A DNA stretch of 64,000 bases from Deltaproteobacteria bacterium (GTDB lineage Bacteria; Desulfobacterota; GWC2-55-46), in contig JACRNL010000007.1 in NCBI GenBank assembly GCA_016234935.1, positions 86,927 through 150,926 of the forward strand. Direction: 5' to 3'. The position numbers were made by a program, and so were the translations under genes. Below, one piece after another: positions 60,799-64,000 of the stretch; within the stretch, counting starts at the first letter, position 1; each line of letters starts with the position of its first letter. The notes under the pieces are model-generated. The model was not told the origin of the DNA. It ran no database searches and was given only the letters and a program-made list of their open reading frames with translations.

Positions 60799-61993
60799 GA
60801 ACAGGCGTTTTGCCGTTGTGCCCGCAGGCAGGAGAAGCGGCAAGACCGAACTCGCAAAGAGAAGGCTCGTATTCATGCTGCCGGTAAAAAAAGATTGGCC
60901 GGATGCCCGCTACTTCGCCGCCGCCCCGACAAGGGGGCAGGCCAAGAGAATATTCTGGAGCGACCTGAAGGCGCTTATTCCGGCGAAGTGGATAAAGCGC
61001 GTGTATGAGACGGAGCTTTGCGTGACGACTATTTTTGGTTCGGAGATTTGGGTGGTGGGGCTTGACAGGCCTCAGAGGATAGAGGGCACGCCGTGGGACG
61101 GCGGGGTGCTTGACGAATACGCGGACATGAAGCCAGGCGTGTGGACTGAGAACATCAGACCGGCGCTTGCAGACCGCGGCGGCTGGTGCTGGTTCATCGG
61201 GGTGCCCGAGGGGCTCAACCACTACAAAGACCTCGCGGATTACGCGGCCAGCGGCGTTGACGCGGACTGGGGCTTTTACACATGGAGGTCGTCGGACATC
61301 GTCGCGGAGCCGGAGGTAGAGGGTGCAAGAAGGATTCTTGATCCCAGGACGTTCCGGCAGGAGTACGAGGCCAGCTTTGAGGGCAGGGCGGGCAGGGTCT
61401 ACTACGCGTATGACGCTAAAAGGCACGTTGATGCCGGGATAGAAGTAGACCCGAAGCTGCCCATAGCCGTCTGCTGCGATTTTAACGTTGACCCGTGCGT
61501 GTGGGAGCTGGCGCAGACAGACGGAAGGTTAGTGCTGGTCTTTGACGAGATTGCCTTAAGAGACACGAACACATATGAGATGTGCAAGGAATTTTTAAGG
61601 CGGTACGGCCGTCACAGGGCCGGGTTCGTGGTGCATGGAGACGCCGCCGGATCGGCCCGTTCCACCGCGGGAAAAAGCGACTACGCCATCATGATGGAGA
61701 TGGGTTTTAAAGACCAGCGCGTAAAAAGGTCGAACCCGGCGGTGAGGGACAGGGTGAACGCCGTGAACAGCATGCTCAGGAACGCACGGGAGGAGGTGCG
61801 GCTTACGCACCATCCGCGGTGCGCGCAGCTGAGAAAGGATTTTGAAAAAGTCGAATGGACGGACGGAGGCGTTGACATTGACAAGGCAAGGCCGGAGCTT
61901 ACGCACGCGGCTGACGCGCTTGGATATTTTGTGGCGGCCGAGTTCCCTTTGACAACTACAAAGAGGGATCCGGCAAGGAGGTTTTACAAGTAG
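60698..61993 (+). CDS. Phage terminase large subunit
   Basis: 431 residues if ATG 60698 is used (ATG 60773 is the alternative). ATPase domain: Walker A AGRRSGKT (43-50), Walker B GVLDE (D139/E140), coupling motif about 165-170 (FIGVPEG). Nuclease domain of RNase-H type: D261 (CCDFNVDP), D315 (VHGDAAG) and D406 (THAADALGY). It powers DNA packaging and cuts the genome into headfuls or units. The overlap with the small subunit is 101 bases. It is followed by a portal gene, so the packaging module is in the usual order. Confidence 0.88.
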   Translation: MKEAAKGLRTIQGICSPRWRPLRFHMEQMRLWNENRRFAVVPAGRRSGKTELAKRRLVFMLPVKKDWPDARYFAAAPTRGQAKRIFWSDLKALIPAKWIKRVYETELCVTTIFGSEIWVVGLDRPQRIEGTPWDGGVLDEYADMKPGVWTENIRPALADRGGWCWFIGVPEGLNHYKDLADYAASGVDADWGFYTWRSSDIVAEPEVEGARRILDPRTFRQEYEASFEGRAGRVYYAYDAKRHVDAGIEVDPKLPIAVCCDFNVDPCVWELAQTDGRLVLVFDEIALRDTNTYEMCKEFLRRYGRHRAGFVVHGDAAGSARSTAGKSDYAIMMEMGFKDQRVKRSNPAVRDRVNAVNSMLRNAREEVRLTHHPRCAQLRKDFEKVEWTDGGVDIDKARPELTHAADALGYFVAAEFPLTTTKRDPARRFYK

Positions 61994-62061
61994 CCTGCCG
62001 ATGACGCGAACGAGCGGCATTAAACCCTGCGAAATAACGATTAAAGAAAAGAGGTGGGACA

Positions 62062-63420
62062 GTGACAAGGGAAGAACTTGAAAAAAGGCATCAGGACTAT
62101 GAGGCATGGATAGAGGAGTGGAGGTTCTACGTGCGTTCGTATCTGGGCGGCAAGGTCTACAAGGACGGGGATTATCTGCTGCAGCATCCCTTCGAAAGCG
62201 CGGCAAATTACAGGCGGCGCAAGGAGATAAGCTACTACTACAACTATTGCGGGCCGATAGTAGACATATTGGTGTCGCACCTTTTCAGGCGCGAGGCCAG
62301 AAGGGAGTTCGGCTCGCTTTCGGGCGATCCGCTCTTCCAGTCGTTCCTGAATGACGCTGATTTTGACGGGAGCACCCTTAAGCATTTCATGCGCGAGGCG
62401 CAGAGGCTTGCGTGCCTCTACGGCAGGGTGTCCATAATGGTGGACAAGTCCGCCGCGCCTGTGGCCACAAGTCTTGAGGCCATTGACCGCGATGTGAGGC
62501 CCTATGTGACCATTGTGACGCCGGAGCACATGCTTGACTGGGAGTACGCAAGGCAGCCGTCGGGCAAATCAGAACTGAGCATGGTGAAGATAAAAGAGGA
62601 CGGCGGCGCCTGCCGCATCTGGACAACGCAGGGCTGGGAGCTGTGGGAGGCGGATAAGAGCGGCGGCGTGAGACTGCGTGACGCAGGGGAGCACGGCCTC
62701 GGCGTGGTGCCTGTGGTGAACCTCTACAACAAGAGGACCGGCATACGCATGATCGGCGCGTCCGACCTGCAGGACATCGCGGACATCAACAAGAATATTT
62801 ATTATTTATGCTCGGACGCGAAGGAAATAATCGAGAACACGGCCTTCCCGATGCTGGCGGTGCCCTATGAAAAAGGCGGGTCCGAGGAGATGAAGCAGCT
62901 GGGGCCGAGAAATATACTGCAGTTCGATCCGGCGGAGCCCAACGCGCGCCCGATGTGGCTTGAGCCGCCGCATTCATCGCTCACGGAGATAAGGGAATGG
63001 GTAAGACAGGATATCACCGAGATACACAGGATAGCGAAGATGGGCGGCGTGAAGGCGTCGGAGGACTTCACCGCGGTCAAGTCCGGCGTCGCGCTTGAGC
63101 TTGAATACCAGCAGCTGTATTCGGCGCTGAGCGAGAAGGCCGACAACCTCGAACACGCGGAGGCGCAGATACTCCGCCTCTGGGCCGCGTGGGAGGGCAA
63201 GGTCTTTGACGGGCAGATAGACTACCCTGACGACTTTTCCGCGCGCGACATAGACAGGGACATCGAGAACGCGATAAAGACGCTGGCGGCGCGCATAGAT
63301 TCGCTGACCTTTAGAAGGGAGCTTCAAAAGAAGATAGCATCGTCGGCGCTCCCCAAGCTCGATGAGGCGCTAAAGACGCGGATAAACGGCGAGATAGACG
63401 CCAGCGTAACGGCGCTGTAA
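62062..63420 (+). CDS. Phage portal protein
   Basis: 452 residues from GTG 62062 (AGAGGTGGG upstream). DUF4055/portal-like features: N-terminal YRRRKEISYYYNYCGPIVDILVSHLFRR, the central beta barrel and a C-terminal helical wing with VKASEDFTAVKSGVALELEYQQLYSALSEKAD and REL..IASSALPKLDEA. It forms the dodecameric channel of the phage head vertex. Directly after terL. Length and order are right for a functional gene; no capsid or tail genes follow within the window because an IS end and repeats intervene. Confidence 0.82.
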   Translation: MTREELEKRHQDYEAWIEEWRFYVRSYLGGKVYKDGDYLLQHPFESAANYRRRKEISYYYNYCGPIVDILVSHLFRREARREFGSLSGDPLFQSFLNDADFDGSTLKHFMREAQRLACLYGRVSIMVDKSAAPVATSLEAIDRDVRPYVTIVTPEHMLDWEYARQPSGKSELSMVKIKEDGGACRIWTTQGWELWEADKSGGVRLRDAGEHGLGVVPVVNLYNKRTGIRMIGASDLQDIADINKNIYYLCSDAKEIIENTAFPMLAVPYEKGGSEEMKQLGPRNILQFDPAEPNARPMWLEPPHSSLTEIREWVRQDITEIHRIAKMGGVKASEDFTAVKSGVALELEYQQLYSALSEKADNLEHAEAQILRLWAAWEGKVFDGQIDYPDDFSARDIDRDIENAIKTLAARIDSLTFRRELQKKIASSALPKLDEALKTRINGEIDASVTAL

Positions 63421-63436
63421 GCAAGCCGGAACCACC

Positions 63437-63517
63437 ACCCTGCCCTCCCCTTGAAGGGGCTGAGCCCCCTCAGGGGGTTCAACCCCCGCGAGGGGGGAGG
63501 AGATAAGGAAGGGGTCA
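63437..63517. repeat. Family-B repeat with a family-A palindrome inside
   Basis: CACCCTGCCCTCCCC, then TTGAAGGGGCTGAGCCCCCT CAGGGGGTTCAACCCCC (family A), then GCGAGGGGGGAGGA and GGAAGGGGTCATC. The copy at 30774 has no A unit, so A appears to have inserted into B. Confidence 0.7.
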
Positions 63518-63547
63518 TCGACCGGCCTTTCAGCCCCATGCCCGCCG

Positions 63548-63832
63548 GTGACGGTAGACTTGAGCGTCGTCAAGATGCCCGACGATACCCGCCGCGTCGT
63601 CGCATCCAGCCCGAACGGCGAGGTCGTAGGCGGCGTTGATATCCCGGTCGAGGCCGCAAGGCCCGTGCCTGCCGTGCCTAAGTGGGCGGCAGGGATGTCC
63701 GTCAACCTCTTAGACCGCATGCCCGGAGTCTTTATCGACCGGGACTTCGGGCCGTTCAGAATGGGCGCGGAGATTAACAGGGTATCCGGCGCGGGCATGG
63801 ATGCGCGGGTCAGGGTGGGGGTGAGGTTTTAG
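63548..63832 (+). CDS. Hypothetical phage-region protein
   Basis: 94 residues from GTG 63548 without a clear ribosome site; the start is uncertain. The C-terminus (FGPFRMGAEINRVSGAGMDARVRVGVRF) alternates in a beta pattern. It has no signal peptide and no known motif. The 5' side is bordered by the family-B/A repeat and the 3' side by an IS end, so it may be the remnant of a larger gene. Confidence 0.4.
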   Translation: MTVDLSVVKMPDDTRRVVASSPNGEVVGGVDIPVEAARPVPAVPKWAAGMSVNLLDRMPGVFIDRDFGPFRMGAEINRVSGAGMDARVRVGVRF

Positions 63833-63860
63833 ACTGAGCGACCAAAGCAGGTCTATCTCT

Positions 63861-64000
63861 GGACTGAACCCCTGGAATGAGACACTCGAATATGGCACAC
63901 TTGGCACAGAGCGGAGGTGTCCAAGTGACAAAGAAACGAGTGGGACGGCATCCTCAGGCATTTAGGCAGATGGCCGTCGAACGGCTGAAGCGATGCGATA
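63861..64000 (+). mobile_element. Left end of an insertion sequence, truncated by window edge
   Basis: The end TGGACTGAACCCCTGG at about 63861 resembles IS3-family termini, and the transposase reading frame begins 64 bases inside. The other end lies beyond the window. It appears to interrupt the phage module just after the hypothetical gene at 63548. Confidence 0.5.
63925..64000 (+). CDS. Transposase OrfA-like protein, 3'-truncated by window edge
   Basis: GTG at 63925 preceded by GGAGGTG. The 25 codons present read MTKKRVGRHPQAFRQMAVERL, which matches the N-terminus of IS3/IS911-type OrfA proteins (basic start, then the FR-x-x-AVERL helix). OrfA would bind the IS ends through its helix-turn-helix; OrfB should lie just beyond the window. 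Too short to be more specific. Confidence 0.65.
   Translation, partial: MTKKRVGRHPQAFRQMAVERLKRCD

Overview
The window comes from a Gram-negative, probably anaerobic or facultative environmental bacterium of about 55-60 % GC. Evidence for this is the outer-membrane and OmpA-type proteins, the chemotaxis set, the NADH:quinone oxidoreductase operon, and the heavy use of AGG (Arg) and ATA (Ile) codons. A 14-subunit complex I with two NuoM copies and a lengthened NuoL points to Nitrospirota or a neighbouring lineage, while the gene order ispE-tRNA-Gln-prs-rplY-pth-ychF is also familiar from Deltaproteobacteria. I do not assign a species.

Layout. 1-12.6 kb: a cluster of secreted DUF11 / conserved-repeat surface proteins, ending with a 1975-residue modular outer-membrane protein. 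12.6-24.7 kb: an NtrC-type regulator followed by a complete chemotaxis-like system (two MCPs, CheY, a STAS protein, CheA, CheW, CheR, CheD, CheB). 24.9-30.0 kb: a GT-C membrane glycosyltransferase, AMP nucleosidase, a HEAT-repeat protein, a 30-residue lysine-rich peptide and a nitrilase-family amidase. 30.4-48.6 kb: nuoABCDEFG, a cyclic-nucleotide-binding-domain gene, then nuoHIJKLMMN and a small His-rich membrane protein. 48.8-55.9 kb: housekeeping genes ispE, tRNA-Gln, prs, rplY, pth, hppA and ychF. 56-64 kb: an accessory region with small phage-type genes, a split lysozyme-like gene flanked by direct repeats, a DEAD-box helicase, a phage packaging module (TerS, TerL, portal) and the left end of an insertion sequence at the window edge.

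Two features stand out. First, complex I is of the extended kind: a second nuoM lies between nuoM and nuoN, and the NuoL C-terminal region carries an exact 26-residue-period tandem duplication (two IIDG-(I/V)-(V/I)-N units), the length change expected if the lateral helix must span one more antiporter-like subunit. Second, the region is seeded with several families of short GC-rich palindromic repeats. They occur between genes, nested inside one another (a filled and an empty site can be compared within this window), and in frame inside at least seven reading frames (NtrC-type regulator, CheY, STAS protein, CheA, MCP, helicase, small His-rich protein).

Working together: the chemotaxis genes form one signalling module. 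CheA carries two MshEN-like 24-residue motifs that could link it to cyclic di-GMP, and the first MCP ends in a CheZ-like DxxxQ helix. The nuo operon and the K+-dependent membrane pyrophosphatase are the energy-coupling machines. The DUF11 cluster is probably displayed on the cell surface.
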